Assembly: GCA_003970805.2 (NCBI GenBank)
Contig: CP051152.1
Location: 3,968,001-4,032,000 of the forward strand
Origin: Undibacterium piscinae
GTDB taxonomy: Bacteria > Pseudomonadota > Gammaproteobacteria > Burkholderiales > Burkholderiaceae_D
DNA length: 64,000 nt
Direction: 5' to 3'
Shown here: piece by piece, positions 27,057 to 36,451 of the stretch
How positions within the stretch are numbered: the stretch's first letter is position 1
Layout of the letters: each line of letters starts with the position of its first letter
The notes under the pieces: model-generated
The model's database searches: none
What the model saw: the letters and a program-made list of their open reading frames with translations, nothing else
What the model was told of the DNA's origin: nothing
Program-made: the position numbers and the translations under genes

Positions 27057-28310
27057 TTACTTGGCTTTTGCCGCTTTCGCCAATGCCTGTACTGCGGCTT
27101 GTGGCGTCATGGATGAATTCATGAATTTGGCAATCACGTCCTGGAAGGCACCGGCTTTGGCCGAGTCTATCGCCATGCCATGCGCGAAACTTGGTACCAG
27201 TCCGCCATTCTTGCTAGTGGAGTCCAGATCATCCATGGATTTGAGTGCGCAATCATCGAATCGTGTTTTCGGAACGCCTGTACGCACCGGGATAGAACCC
27301 TTGTTCAGATTGAAAATCGCCTGGAATTTCGGATTCATAATTGCGTTCGCCAGCGCCAGTTGGCCTTTTTTAGCGTCGGCATCTTTTTGGGCAAACATCA
27401 CAAACGAATCGATGTTGAAGGTGAAAGCCTTATCTGTGCCGGGTGCTGCAGCACAGAGATAATCTTTACCAGGGACTTTTCCGGCGGCGGCAAATTCACC
27501 TTTGGCCCAGTCACCCATAAACTGGAAGCCAGCCTTGCCATTGATCACCATCGCGGTTGCCAGATTCCAGTCGCGTCCGGCAGCGTCTTTGTCTATGTAA
27601 GTCTTGATCTTGGCCAAAGTCTCAAAGGTTTTGATCATGGTCGGGCCGGTCAGGCTGGCAGGGTCGAGTTGAACGAGGGCTTTTTTATAGAAATCAACGC
27701 CGCCGATACCCAATGCGACCGATTCAAAGACGGTCGCGTCTTGCCATGGCTGGCCGCCATGAGCGATCACGAGTGCGCCTGATTTTTTGATCTTTTCAGC
27801 AGCATCAAAGAACGCATCCCAATTCGCCGGCATCGTGTTGACGCCGGCTTTTTTCAATACTTCGGCATTCGCCCACATCCAGTTAACTCTATGGACATTC
27901 ACTGGCGCGGCGACGTAATGACCCTGGTATTTCATGATGTTTGAGACCACTTTCGGCAAGGCCTCATCCCATTTTCCTGCGATAGCTGCCTCATCAATAT
28001 TTGCCAGCACGCCTTCCTTGCCCCATTCCTGTATCGATGGGCCTTTGATTTGCGCCGCAGTCGGTGCGCTGCCGGCGATCACGCGTGCTTTCAGCGCGGT
28101 CATGGCATTTTCACCGCCGCCGCCGGCAACCGCGAAATCTTTCCAACCATAGCCGGCCTCTTTGACGATTTCCTTGAGTTGTCCGGCTGACTTAGCTTCG
28201 CCGCCCGAGGTCCAGTAATGCAGGACTTCCACTTCGGCCGCCTGTGCTGTCATGGCAGCGATGCTGGCCAGTGCGGCCAGGCTTACTTGTACTGTTTTTT
28301 TGAGTTTCAT
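27057..28310 (-). CDS. Periplasmic sugar-binding protein of the ABC transporter
   Basis: 417 residues with a signal peptide (MKLKKTVQVSLAALASIAAM, cleavage after AQA). The mature protein starts EVEVLHYWTSGGEAKSAGQL, typical of COG1653 solute-binding proteins of the glucose/mannose type; KAGFQFMGDWAKGEF and a C-terminal Cys pair region (FDDCALK) match the group. It is the second gene of the operon, 133 bp after the porin. A paralogue with the same length and shared blocks (APVNVHRVNW vs APLGIHRINT; GDWAKGE vs GDWAKAE) is encoded at 30194-31591 with a two-component system. Confidence 0.92.
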   Translation of the reverse strand: MKLKKTVQVSLAALASIAAMTAQAAEVEVLHYWTSGGEAKSAGQLKEIVKEAGYGWKDFAVAGGGGENAMTALKARVIAGSAPTAAQIKGPSIQEWGKEGVLANIDEAAIAGKWDEALPKVVSNIMKYQGHYVAAPVNVHRVNWMWANAEVLKKAGVNTMPANWDAFFDAAEKIKKSGALVIAHGGQPWQDATVFESVALGIGGVDFYKKALVQLDPASLTGPTMIKTFETLAKIKTYIDKDAAGRDWNLATAMVINGKAGFQFMGDWAKGEFAAAGKVPGKDYLCAAAPGTDKAFTFNIDSFVMFAQKDADAKKGQLALANAIMNPKFQAIFNLNKGSIPVRTGVPKTRFDDCALKSMDDLDSTSKNGGLVPSFAHGMAIDSAKAGAFQDVIAKFMNSSMTPQAAVQALAKAAKAK

Positions 28311-28443
28311 TTTGTCTTCTCCGGAACACGGACATCAGTGAATATTTAATTATTTAAATTATTTGCCAGCGTCAGCACCTGGTGTGAACCTGTTGTGACG
28401 CATGGCATGGCATGTATTTGCTTAAAATTTGCTTAGAATTTGC

Positions 28444-29727
28444 TTAAAACCAGGTTTCCACTTGAACACCGACTGATGTTCCGCTGGTGTTGTTGCCATA
28501 TACCGGGCCTGAGTTATTGCTGGCGTTGACTGCCGCTGAGGCTGCGTCATTCCACTTGCCGTAAGTGACAAAGGCGCGCAACTCAGGACGTGACCAGTAG
28601 CCTTTGCCGGCGCTGATGGTCGGTGCAAAGGTGATTTTGGTCAGGCGCATATCGTCACCGCCGGTAGCCGACGTGACTTTGCTTGTGCCCACTTCCAGTT
28701 GCAGCTTGAAGTTGGTATTGATCGCATACACCGGACGTACGCCAAGGCTGGTCCAGGTGCTGGAACCCTTGGCATCAGATTTGTCTTTTTGCATCAAGGC
28801 GACAAATTCCATGCTGAACTCCGGAGTCGGCTGTATCCACAGACTGTCGAAGATACGGGTACGTGTTACGTCTGAGCCCAATAAAGTGCTGCCGGAACTA
28901 CCCATGCGATCACAGCAAGGGCCGCCGATGCCGGTGCCGGGGCCGACACCGTATTGAACGCCGACGGTATTGCTGCCGCCGAAGACTTTATCCTGACGAT
29001 GGAATACCGACAGTTGCCAGCCATTGTGTTTGTTGTCGCCTTGTGCGCTGATGATGGTCGCCGCTGCGTCAAGAGTACCGCCGGCATTGACGGGCAAGCC
29101 TTCGTAGACAAAATTTTGGCGCAATGCGGCGTTTGTGGTGACCACTTTGCCGGTGGTCGGATTGATTTCGTTAGTGTCGTTGTCTTTGAACACCGCGTAA
29201 CTAAATTTTCCCGGACCAGCGCCGATTTTGTCGAGACCGGCGCCTGTGCCGTTCAAGTTGATGTACTGCAGATCGAGCATGTGAATGTCAGGACGCAGAT
29301 AATGGCGCTTACCGACCCAGGCGATACCGCCATTGAGGAATTCGAGGTTCTTCGCTTCCACGTAGGCTTTGGATAAACCTGGTTTGGCGTCACCGAAATC
29401 GGAGCTGCCTTTCCAGGCATCGACCCAGACTGTTCCCACAAAGCTGACGCCATTGTCGGTTTTGACCATCTCTTTGGTGTAACCAAATTCGGTGTAGCTG
29501 TCGCACTCATTGCCGAGGCGATATTTCATGGTGTTGCCACCGAGGTCGTAGCAGCTTTGCGGACCATGGGTAGAGCTTGAGCCTACACCAGCACGCAGGT
29601 AGCCGTGGAAGCCCTCTGTATCGGTGTCGCCAGCTTGTGCGACGCCGCAGCTTAAGGCCATACCAAAAGCGATACCCACGGCTGCCGGTAGGGTCTTGAG
29701 GGTAAGTTTGAGTGTACTACGTTTCAT
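28444..29727 (-). CDS. Maltoporin (LamB)-like outer-membrane sugar porin
   Basis: 427 residues with a signal peptide ending GVAQA. The mature start GFHGYLRAGVGSSSTHGPQS, then KYRLGNECDSYTEFGYTKEM, KRHYLRPDIHMLDLQYINLN and the terminal VGVQVETWF with a C-terminal Phe are hallmarks of LamB-family beta-barrels. It should pass sugars to the binding protein encoded just downstream. It is the first gene of the minus-strand operon; its leader carries a GGACC hairpin (29773-29797) and an AGGAG ribosome site. Confidence 0.92.
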   Translation of the reverse strand: MKRSTLKLTLKTLPAAVGIAFGMALSCGVAQAGDTDTEGFHGYLRAGVGSSSTHGPQSCYDLGGNTMKYRLGNECDSYTEFGYTKEMVKTDNGVSFVGTVWVDAWKGSSDFGDAKPGLSKAYVEAKNLEFLNGGIAWVGKRHYLRPDIHMLDLQYINLNGTGAGLDKIGAGPGKFSYAVFKDNDTNEINPTTGKVVTTNAALRQNFVYEGLPVNAGGTLDAAATIISAQGDNKHNGWQLSVFHRQDKVFGGSNTVGVQYGVGPGTGIGGPCCDRMGSSGSTLLGSDVTRTRIFDSLWIQPTPEFSMEFVALMQKDKSDAKGSSTWTSLGVRPVYAINTNFKLQLEVGTSKVTSATGGDDMRLTKITFAPTISAGKGYWSRPELRAFVTYGKWNDAASAAVNASNNSGPVYGNNTSGTSVGVQVETWF

Positions 29728-30193
29728 TTTGTCTCCTGATTAAGATGGGGGGCTTACATCGCAGATGTCAGTAGGACCTGGCTTTCCGCCTGGTCCTTCT
29801 TCGCTCTGCTTTTTACTATTCTTACTACTTGTGACTGGCTTTTTTTTGCCGCTTCTTGTCACAGCGAACAGACAGTAGCACCCTGGAATTTGTGATTCCA
29901 GTTTCAGGAAAGAGTGTGCAAAAATTATGTTAAGTACTTGTTTATTATGAATATCCCTCATTGCCGGACTGGATATCTACTTACATTTCTTTACAATCGG
30001 AAAGTTCATGTTTTCTGCCTGGCAGCGCTTTTTCATTGCTGGTGCCGGGCAAGCATGCTTATTTGTGCTTATTGGCCGCTGCAACAAAAAGTAATAAAAG
30101 CTCACATTTCATTGCAAATCTGGGCGCAAGCTTACTTACGTATTGCCGGGCAATTGCGGTATAGTCTGCTTCGCAATCAGGAGGACCCTAATA
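29728..30193. promoter_or_regulatory. Divergent control region between the sugar uptake operon and the sensor operon
   Basis: 466 bp with no credible gene. It should hold promoters for both divergent operons and binding sites of the OmpR-type regulator. A hairpin AGGACCTGGC-tttcc-GCCTGGTCCT (29773-29797, one mismatch) sits in the porin leader. I could not identify the regulator's binding repeats by eye. Confidence 0.5.
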
Positions 30194-31591
30194 GTGCCGA
30201 CAAGCATAAAAAAAGTATGGCCGCGGAGAACAGAGGACGACGCATCTCGCCGTAACAGGGCGATAGTTTTGCCTGCGCCATGCTTAGGTGGGCGTTGTGG
30301 CCGCCCCTTGTTGGTGGGCTGGGTGATGCGCTTAGCTGCGCTCGCGCTGTCGCATTTACTGATGTATGCACCGGCACATGCCGAAGGATTACAGGTATTG
30401 CATTGGTGGAAGTCTGCCAGTGAGCGCAAGGCGGTCGATGTCTTGGTTTCCAGGCTAGCCGATGAAGGAATCAGCTGGCGTGACGGCGTGATCCCGAGTG
30501 GCTCCGGGGTCGGTGCCAGCATAGTCTTGCGTAGCCGGATACTGGCTGGCGACGCACCGGAAGTGGCTCAGTTAAACGGGGTCTTGATCAGCGAGTGGGA
30601 TAGCTTAGGTTTATTGCTCGATGTTGATAGCACCGGCATCAACGGTAAATGGGATAAATTGCTATTTCCTACGGTGCTCACGCTAGTGCAGCCGCACGGA
30701 CATTTTGTTGCCGCGCCGCTGGGCATACATAGAATTAATACCTTATTTTTTAATCGTAAATTATTCGCTCAGCACGGCTTGGCGGTGCCGCAGACTTGGG
30801 CCGAGTTTGAGCTGGTCGCGGCGAAATTGCAGCGTCTTGGCATTGTCCCCCTGGCGCAGAGCAGCGAGCCATGGCAGGTTGTCAGCCTATTTGAGACGCT
30901 GGTACTGGCCGAAGGCGGAGCCACATTTTACCGGGATTTGTTTGTCAAAAAAAATGCCGCCGCATTTGCCGACGAGAGACTGGCGCGCGCCTTGCAACAC
31001 TTGCGTTATCTCAAAAAGTGGATGACTGTGCCCGTGCCGGAGCGGCCCTGGACCGAGGTTACGCGTCAGTTTGCCGACGGCGGTGCGGCCATGATGGTGA
31101 TGGGGGACTGGGCCAAGGCGGAACTGTATGCCTGGGGCCAGCTCAACGAAGATAGCCTGGGTTGCACGGCAGTACCCGGCACGGCAAATTACCATTTGTA
31201 CGATATCGATACATTGGCGATGCTGAGCGCGTCAAAATCCTATCGACCGGCACAGGAAAAACTCGCCAAAGTCGTGATGTCCGCTGCGGTGCAGGCTGAC
31301 TACAATCAGCTCAAGGGTTCGGTGCCCGTGCTACGCAATCCCGACATGACGAAAATGGATAGTTGCGCACGCGCTTCGTGGAAATTGTTTGCCAGCGGCG
31401 CTGTCGCACAGGTACCTAGCCTGGCGCATCGTATGGCCACCGATGAAATTACTAAAGACGCAATAATCGCCGAGGTACATCGGTATTTTCTGGACGATAA
31501 GATCAGTACGGCCGACACCCAACGCCGTCTCGGCGTTATCGCCCGCACCGTTAGCAACACCTTTGCCAGCCCGATAAGCAGGAAGAGATAG
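30194..31591 (+). CDS. Sugar-binding-protein homologue linked to a two-component system (probable sensing partner)
   Basis: 465 residues from GTG 30194, preceded at good spacing by AGGAGGA; an alternative ATG is at 30326. An N-terminal hydrophobic stretch (LLVGWVMRLAALALSHLLMY, then APAHAEG) is a signal peptide with an unusually long charged lead. The mature part, GLQVLHWWKSASERKAVDVL, APLGIHRINTLFFNRK and MMVMGDWAKAELYAW, is paralogous to the transporter's binding protein (27057-28310). It lies 5 bp before the regulator gene, in one operon with regulator and kinase and apart from any permease. This suggests it reports sugar to the kinase rather than feeding transport; that is inference. Confidence 0.8.
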   Translation: MPTSIKKVWPRRTEDDASRRNRAIVLPAPCLGGRCGRPLLVGWVMRLAALALSHLLMYAPAHAEGLQVLHWWKSASERKAVDVLVSRLADEGISWRDGVIPSGSGVGASIVLRSRILAGDAPEVAQLNGVLISEWDSLGLLLDVDSTGINGKWDKLLFPTVLTLVQPHGHFVAAPLGIHRINTLFFNRKLFAQHGLAVPQTWAEFELVAAKLQRLGIVPLAQSSEPWQVVSLFETLVLAEGGATFYRDLFVKKNAAAFADERLARALQHLRYLKKWMTVPVPERPWTEVTRQFADGGAAMMVMGDWAKAELYAWGQLNEDSLGCTAVPGTANYHLYDIDTLAMLSASKSYRPAQEKLAKVVMSAAVQADYNQLKGSVPVLRNPDMTKMDSCARASWKLFASGAVAQVPSLAHRMATDEITKDAIIAEVHRYFLDDKISTADTQRRLGVIARTVSNTFASPISRKR

Positions 31592-31596
31592 ACATA

Positions 31597-32307
31597 ATGC
31601 GCAAGATACTCATCGTCGATGACGATCAAAAAACCAGAACGCTGTTAAAAACCTACCTGGAAAAAAACCAGTATGAGGTGAGGCTGGCACATAACGGTGA
31701 AACCTTTCTGGCCGAATTTCAGCGCTATTTTTCCGAGCTGTCGCTGGTGATTCTCGATGTGATGTTGCCCGATACCGATGGTTTCGCGCTCTGTAAGGAA
31801 GTGCGGCGACGCTCGAATATTCCTATTATCATGCTCACCGCCAGCTCCGACGAAACCGACCGGGTGGTGGGGCTGGAGCTGGGTGCCGACGACTACATCG
31901 CCAAGCCGTATAGCCCGCGCGAACTGCTGGCGCGCATTAAGGCGATACACCGGCGCAGCGGCGCGGAAAGCGCTGGGGCACCACGCTATTATCGTTTCGT
32001 CGGTTTTACCTTGGATAGCATAGAGCGCTCGGTAACTGATGCCAGCGGCCAGCTGGTGGCGCTGACCGGACTCGATTTTCAGTTGCTTAAGTATTTTGTC
32101 GAACATCCGGGCGAAATTCTCGATCGTACCGTCTTGTGCGAACAAACCCGCGGGCGCGATGCGGGGCCGCTGGACCGCTCGCTGGATGTGCAGATCAGCC
32201 GTATGCGTTTGCGCCTCAATGACACCGGCAAGCAGCCTTTGCTGATCAAAACCGTCAGAGGGGCTGGTTACGTATTTTCCGCAGAGGTCAGCAGTTCTCA
32301 TGCATGA
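31597..32307 (+). CDS. OmpR/GltR-type response regulator
   Basis: 236 residues. The receiver domain (1-118) has VDDD at 7-10, the phosphoacceptor Asp54 in LVILDVMLPDTDG, Thr in MLTASS and Lys in AKPYSPREL. The winged-helix domain (about 130-230) includes LTGLDFQLLKYFVEHPGEIL, RSLDVQISRMRLRL and the terminal KTVRGAGYVF. Its 3' end overlaps the kinase gene by 8 bp. It most likely controls the divergent porin/ABC operon. Confidence 0.92.
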   Translation: MRKILIVDDDQKTRTLLKTYLEKNQYEVRLAHNGETFLAEFQRYFSELSLVILDVMLPDTDGFALCKEVRRRSNIPIIMLTASSDETDRVVGLELGADDYIAKPYSPRELLARIKAIHRRSGAESAGAPRYYRFVGFTLDSIERSVTDASGQLVALTGLDFQLLKYFVEHPGEILDRTVLCEQTRGRDAGPLDRSLDVQISRMRLRLNDTGKQPLLIKTVRGAGYVFSAEVSSSHA

Positions 32308-33817
32308 CCAGACTTCTGAGCTTAGTAGCGCTCATCCCGGCACGGCCAGAAATTACGCCGCTTTGCTGGCTAAGGTCTTGCCTTCGTCCTTGTTGGGACG
32401 CTTATCGGTAGTGATGGTGGCAGGGGTCATGCTGACGCAACTGGCCGGTAACTTTATCTGGGCCACGCAATTGCGCGCAGAGTCTCAAGCCGAGGCCAGA
32501 ACGGCGGCGCAACATCTGGCGCATAGCGCTTCGGCGGCGGTACGTTTTGTACTTAGTTTGCCGCAAAATTACCGGCCTTTGATCATTCAGCAATTTCGTG
32601 AAATGGGCGGCACCCGGTTTTTTATCAACATCAACAGTGAGCCGGTCATGCTGCCAGAGTTTGGCAATCAAACGCTGGCGGCGATTGCGGTGCAGCAGAT
32701 CAGCGCCACCATCAAGGAAGACTTGCCGGCAGTGTCGCAGTTTCAGGTCGGTTTCGCCTGGCCGGACAAGCTGATCGCCATGGATGACGGCACCAGGATT
32801 GCCGACATGCCGGAGAGCTGGGTCAGGCACATCCTGCTGACCACGCCCAATCCTGCGCCGATTTTGGTGATACAGGCCAGGATGGATGCCGAACACTGGC
32901 TCTATCTGGCAGCCCTGATGCCTAACCCGTATTTTCTGGAAAGCGGCAATCCGCTTACGCGCGATCGGGTCTTGCTGCAAGCCTTGTCGCTGGCGGCCGT
33001 ATTGTTGTTATCGATACTGGTAGTACGCTGGACCACGCGCCCGCTGGCGGCATTGTCCGAGGCGGCCGCAGCCTTTGGCAACGGCGAAAACATGCCGGCC
33101 TTGCCGGAAACGGGCAGCAGGGAATTCGTCAACACGGCGCGCGCATTCAGTGCGATGGCGGAACGCATACAGCGCTATATCGAAGACCGCGAACGTTTGT
33201 TTGTCTCGATTTCTCACGACTTGCGTACCCCTATCATGCGCCTTAAGTTACGTGCCGAATTGCTTGATGATGATGAATTGCGCGCTGAGTTTCACGATGA
33301 TCTCGATGATCTCGACATGATGGTCAAGGGCGCTTTGCAATGCGTGAAAGACAGCGATATTCATGAAAACCCTACGGAAATCCGGCTCGATGCCTTCATA
33401 GGGCGACTGGTGCGCGGTGCTCAGTTGGCCGGACATCAAGTCTTGTTTGAAGCCTCGGGTCTGAGCCTGACGGCTAAGCCGCTGGCACTAAAACGCGCTA
33501 TCGGCAATTTGCTCGACAACGCACTGCATTACGGCACCGCGGCTCAGATCAGCGTGACCGAACGCGACGGCAATATTGAGATCGAGATTCGTGATCACGG
33601 CCCTGGGGTGCCGGAAGAAGCGCTGGCGAAATTGTTCGATCCCTATGTCAGGCTGGAGCATGGCAGGTATCAGAACAGTAATGGCATGGGGCTGGGACTG
33701 GGCATCGCACAAAGCATAGTGCATGCGCACGGTGGGCAGTTGCTGCTGGCAAATCATAGCGATGGCGGACTGGTGGCGCGTCTGATCCTGCCAGCGGATT
33801 TTTCCGGTCAGTTATGA
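32300..33817 (+). CDS. Sensor histidine kinase (EnvZ/GtrS-like) with periplasmic domain
   Basis: 505 residues. The first membrane helix is at about 31-55 and the second at about 226-243 (QALSLAAVLLLSILVV), enclosing a ~170-residue periplasmic sensor domain. HAMP (about 244-295) is followed by the H-box FVSISHDLRTPIMRL with His306. The ATPase domain has NLLDNALHYG, RDHGPGVPEEALAKLFDPY and GMGLGLGIAQSIV. It shares a transcript with the OmpR-type regulator and the binding-protein homologue, so its input is probably the sugar-loaded periplasmic protein. Confidence 0.92.
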   Translation: MHDQTSELSSAHPGTARNYAALLAKVLPSSLLGRLSVVMVAGVMLTQLAGNFIWATQLRAESQAEARTAAQHLAHSASAAVRFVLSLPQNYRPLIIQQFREMGGTRFFININSEPVMLPEFGNQTLAAIAVQQISATIKEDLPAVSQFQVGFAWPDKLIAMDDGTRIADMPESWVRHILLTTPNPAPILVIQARMDAEHWLYLAALMPNPYFLESGNPLTRDRVLLQALSLAAVLLLSILVVRWTTRPLAALSEAAAAFGNGENMPALPETGSREFVNTARAFSAMAERIQRYIEDRERLFVSISHDLRTPIMRLKLRAELLDDDELRAEFHDDLDDLDMMVKGALQCVKDSDIHENPTEIRLDAFIGRLVRGAQLAGHQVLFEASGLSLTAKPLALKRAIGNLLDNALHYGTAAQISVTERDGNIEIEIRDHGPGVPEEALAKLFDPYVRLEHGRYQNSNGMGLGLGIAQSIVHAHGGQLLLANHSDGGLVARLILPADFSGQL

Positions 33818-33896
33818 GACTTGGGTTGCAGGAATAAGGGGCGACTGAGCTTAGCCCTTTCCTCCCTTGCTTAAGTTTCGTCTGGTGCGTAGCTGT

Positions 33897-34268
33897 TTAG
33901 CTCAGCAACTGAATAAAATGATCGGCTTTGCGGACGATGCGTTTTGATTCCATGCCAAACAGGTCGCGAGTTTCCTGCACGACGAATTCATTCATCCCTT
34001 TTGTGCAAAACAGTACGCCCTGAAAATTGGTGCCCAGATAGGTGAACGGCACCAGCTTGGTCTTGACCGGGACGTCGCTGGCAAGCAAGGTACGCATCTT
34101 GCGCTCCACCTCATAGAGGCTGTTCGCATCAATGTTGACCGTCGTTCCCTTTGGGGTAGGGAAGCTGGTAGAAAAGGATGGGTTCTGTCCCATAGGGTTC
34201 TTCACGCTGATTTTTACGCCTAGCCTGAGAAATTTGCTCACTGCGAAAAAGTCATCCTCGTCGTACAT
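33897..34268 (-). CDS. Small protein of unknown function
   Basis: 123 residues from ATG 34268, with GGAGATCGTA before it; the longer frame to 34292 is less likely. Begins MYDEDDFFAVSKFLRLGVKI. No membrane segment or signal peptide. The pattern FPTPKGTTVNIDANSLYEVE and TYLGTNFQGVLFCTKGMNEF suggests a compact beta-rich domain; PilZ-like folds are one possibility but the RxxxR...D/NxSxxG motif is not present. Not recognised. Confidence 0.65.
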   Translation of the reverse strand: MYDEDDFFAVSKFLRLGVKISVKNPMGQNPSFSTSFPTPKGTTVNIDANSLYEVERKMRTLLASDVPVKTKLVPFTYLGTNFQGVLFCTKGMNEFVVQETRDLFGMESKRIVRKADHFIQLLS

Positions 34269-34638
34269 TACGATCTCCTTGCATGGTTGCACTCGTGCTA
34301 TGGTTACTGTTGTGAATGATGTTGCCGGTGTTGTCCGGAAATACTGTGTTTTTCACATGGAAGATTAGCAGAATAGCGTACTTGCATGCTGAAAATAGTT
34401 TGATTTTAATCATGCAAAACCGCAATATCAATCAAGCCAAGACAGGCTCGCTTCTTACTGCTTCTTACTGTTTTTTACTGCTTCTTAATATTGCGGGATT
34501 TTTTTGCGCCGTGCGAATACTAATTTCCGCTAGCTTTAAACCTAAGTTCAGGTAATTTGAATCTTATTTCCCCAGCATGGGATAATGGCGAAAAAATCTG
34601 ATTATCCCGCAGATTGACATTACATAGACAGCCAGACC
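34269..34638. other. 370-bp spacer with a 10-bp tandem array
   Basis: Divergent spacer between the small unknown (minus) and the HDOD gene (plus). It is AT-rich. Four units of CTTCTTACTG (34451-34490, last two diverged) are the only clear structure. Promoters for both genes presumably lie here. Confidence 0.55.
34451..34490. repeat. 10-bp tandem array, 4 units
   Basis: Units CTTCTTACTG, CTTCTTACTG, TTTTTTACTG and CTTCTTAATA. Confidence 0.85.
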
Positions 34639-35493
34639 ATGAATAGCAAAGAGTCAGAATTTGAGTTTATCAAGGGCTTGTCGGCAGAATTGTCGTCAAA
34701 GAACCTGGTATTTCCCACCTCCTTAAAAACCACGATGAAGATCAGGCGCGCGCTTGATACTCCCGATATTTCCAATGACCAGGTCGCCCGCATCGTTAGT
34801 GCGGAGCCGGTGTTATCCGCCCAGGTACTTAAACTGGCTAACTCGGCGATGTTTAACCGCAGCGGAAAAAAGGTCGAGGAATTGCGTGGCGCTACCGTCA
34901 TGCTTGGATTTGGTGTGGTGCGCAATGTCGCTATCTCGGTAGGCATGAAGCAGCTTAAGGATCATCAGGCCAGCGGCCAGAGTTCAGAGCGTATGGAAGG
35001 CCTGTGGACGCGCAGTATGCGGGTGGCCGCCTTGTCTTTTGTGCTGGCGCGTAACCTGACCAGACTCAGCCCGGATAAGGCCATGATTGCCGGTTTGTTG
35101 CACGATGTCGGTAAATTTTACATCCTGAACCGCGCTTGCCTGTATCAGGATCTGTTTGTTTCCGAACAGGCTTTGTGGGAATTGGTTGATCAATGGCATG
35201 TCGATATCGGCGCCGCGATTCTTGATAGCTGGGAGATCTCGGAGGATATCCGGGCTGCCGTGATGGATCATAAGGCCTTGGATCTGGCCGTTACCGGCAG
35301 GGCTGGTTTAACCGATGTTGTTGCGGCAGCCAATTTTCTCGATGCCCATTTTGTTGCGCAGTCATTGGCGACACTAGACTGGGCGAATATTCCTGCACCG
35401 CTGCAGAACTTGCAATTGGATCCGGAGAAAACCGAAAAACTGATGAAAGAGACTACTCAGGAATTGAGTAGCATCATGCAGATTCTGGTTTAG
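34639..35493 (+). CDS. HDOD-domain protein
   Basis: 284 residues. The HDOD domain spans about residues 15-215: ISNDQVARIVSAEPVLSAQV, LKLANSAMFNRSGKKVEELR and a degenerate HD site AGLLHDVGKFYILNR. These cytoplasmic proteins are usually signalling scaffolds related to HD phosphohydrolases; here the HD dyad is present, though HDOD domains often lack activity. It stands alone on the plus strand. No other domain is seen in the last ~70 residues. Confidence 0.88.
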   Translation: MNSKESEFEFIKGLSAELSSKNLVFPTSLKTTMKIRRALDTPDISNDQVARIVSAEPVLSAQVLKLANSAMFNRSGKKVEELRGATVMLGFGVVRNVAISVGMKQLKDHQASGQSSERMEGLWTRSMRVAALSFVLARNLTRLSPDKAMIAGLLHDVGKFYILNRACLYQDLFVSEQALWELVDQWHVDIGAAILDSWEISEDIRAAVMDHKALDLAVTGRAGLTDVVAAANFLDAHFVAQSLATLDWANIPAPLQNLQLDPEKTEKLMKETTQELSSIMQILV

Positions 35494-35564
35494 AGGTGAT
35501 CTCAGTATCGCTGTTGTGTATCGCAAGTTGCTGCCGCAACTTGCCGCTTATTGGCTAACTTAGT

Positions 35565-35612
35565 GACTAAGTTACTTGCTTAGCTACTTGCTTATTTACG
35601 TGCTTATTTACT
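35565..35612. repeat. Degenerate tandem repeat (ACTTGCTTA-like)
   Basis: About five imperfect units of 9-13 bp (GTTACTTGCTTA, GCTACTTGCTTA, TTTACGTGCTTA, TTTAC...) between the HDOD gene and the convergent SBP_bac_3 gene, running into the latter's stop codon. Confidence 0.7.
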
Positions 35613-36386
35613 TTTGGCTTCTTCCATCAGCATCATGCTTTCCTGCTCAAGGTATTTCTTACTTTTTCTGATTTTGCTGATGGATTGCCAAATGGCTTTT
35701 ACCAAAATTTCTTCTTTGGCATAGTAGTCGCTGTTAAAAAGCAGATACTGGTCTGCGACCTTGACCGGTTCAGTTTCTTTGATAATGTTTTTTTCTAATG
35801 CCGGGCTATTGCGTAAGATACGTGCCGCCTCATGGTTTTGCAGCAGCGCTACTTGCAACATGCCTTTGTCCAGCAGGCGCATCAGTTCATCGCTGCCAGG
35901 CACATATTTGATCGGGTAACCGGTATCTTCCAGCGACTTGGCGACGCTGTAACCTAACTGTGCACCGATCACCTGGTTTCCCAGGTTTTCCATCTTATGA
36001 TTGCTCCAGCGTATAGCGCTGTCGGCGCGGCGAAAAATAAAAAAACTGTCGGTATGCAGGCGTAACTCTTTGTCCAGCGAACCATCCGGATTCATAGGAT
36101 AACTGCCCCAGGCCGCGCGGTCCTTATTGTAACTGGCAGCGATTGCCGCCTGAATTCGTCCGTATTGCACCTCTTGCAGGCAGCGCTTCCAGGGAAGTCT
36201 CAGGTATTCGAACTCGAGATTCAGATCTTTTTCTACCAATTGCAACTCAAAAATCACCAGTCCCTGCTTATCGCCGCTAATCCAGGGATAGACCGAACCG
36301 TCTTCGTAGCACAATTTGATGGGAGTGGCGGCATGCACATTAAGGAACAAGATGCCGAGCAGGGATGCCAGTAATTGCTTCATCAT
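35604..36386 (-). CDS. Periplasmic solute-binding protein, SBP_bac_3 family
   Basis: 260 residues with a short signal peptide (LLASLLGILFLNVHA). The mature part starts TPIKLCYEDGSVYPWISGDK; FEYLRLPWKRCLQEVQYGRI and GAQLGYSVAKSLEDTGYPIK are typical of the type of SBP_bac_3 protein found without transporter genes in Oxalobacteraceae and other gammas/betas. There is no permease nearby. The ligand is unknown, possibly an amino acid or small acid. Confidence 0.85.
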   Translation of the reverse strand: MMKQLLASLLGILFLNVHAATPIKLCYEDGSVYPWISGDKQGLVIFELQLVEKDLNLEFEYLRLPWKRCLQEVQYGRIQAAIAASYNKDRAAWGSYPMNPDGSLDKELRLHTDSFFIFRRADSAIRWSNHKMENLGNQVIGAQLGYSVAKSLEDTGYPIKYVPGSDELMRLLDKGMLQVALLQNHEAARILRNSPALEKNIIKETEPVKVADQYLLFNSDYYAKEEILVKAIWQSISKIRKSKKYLEQESMMLMEEAKSK

Positions 36387-36451
36387 GATGATTCCTAAGG
36401 GTTGTGCCTAGCGTATGCTTTGGTTGCCGCCAATCTGACCAGGGTGATGCT

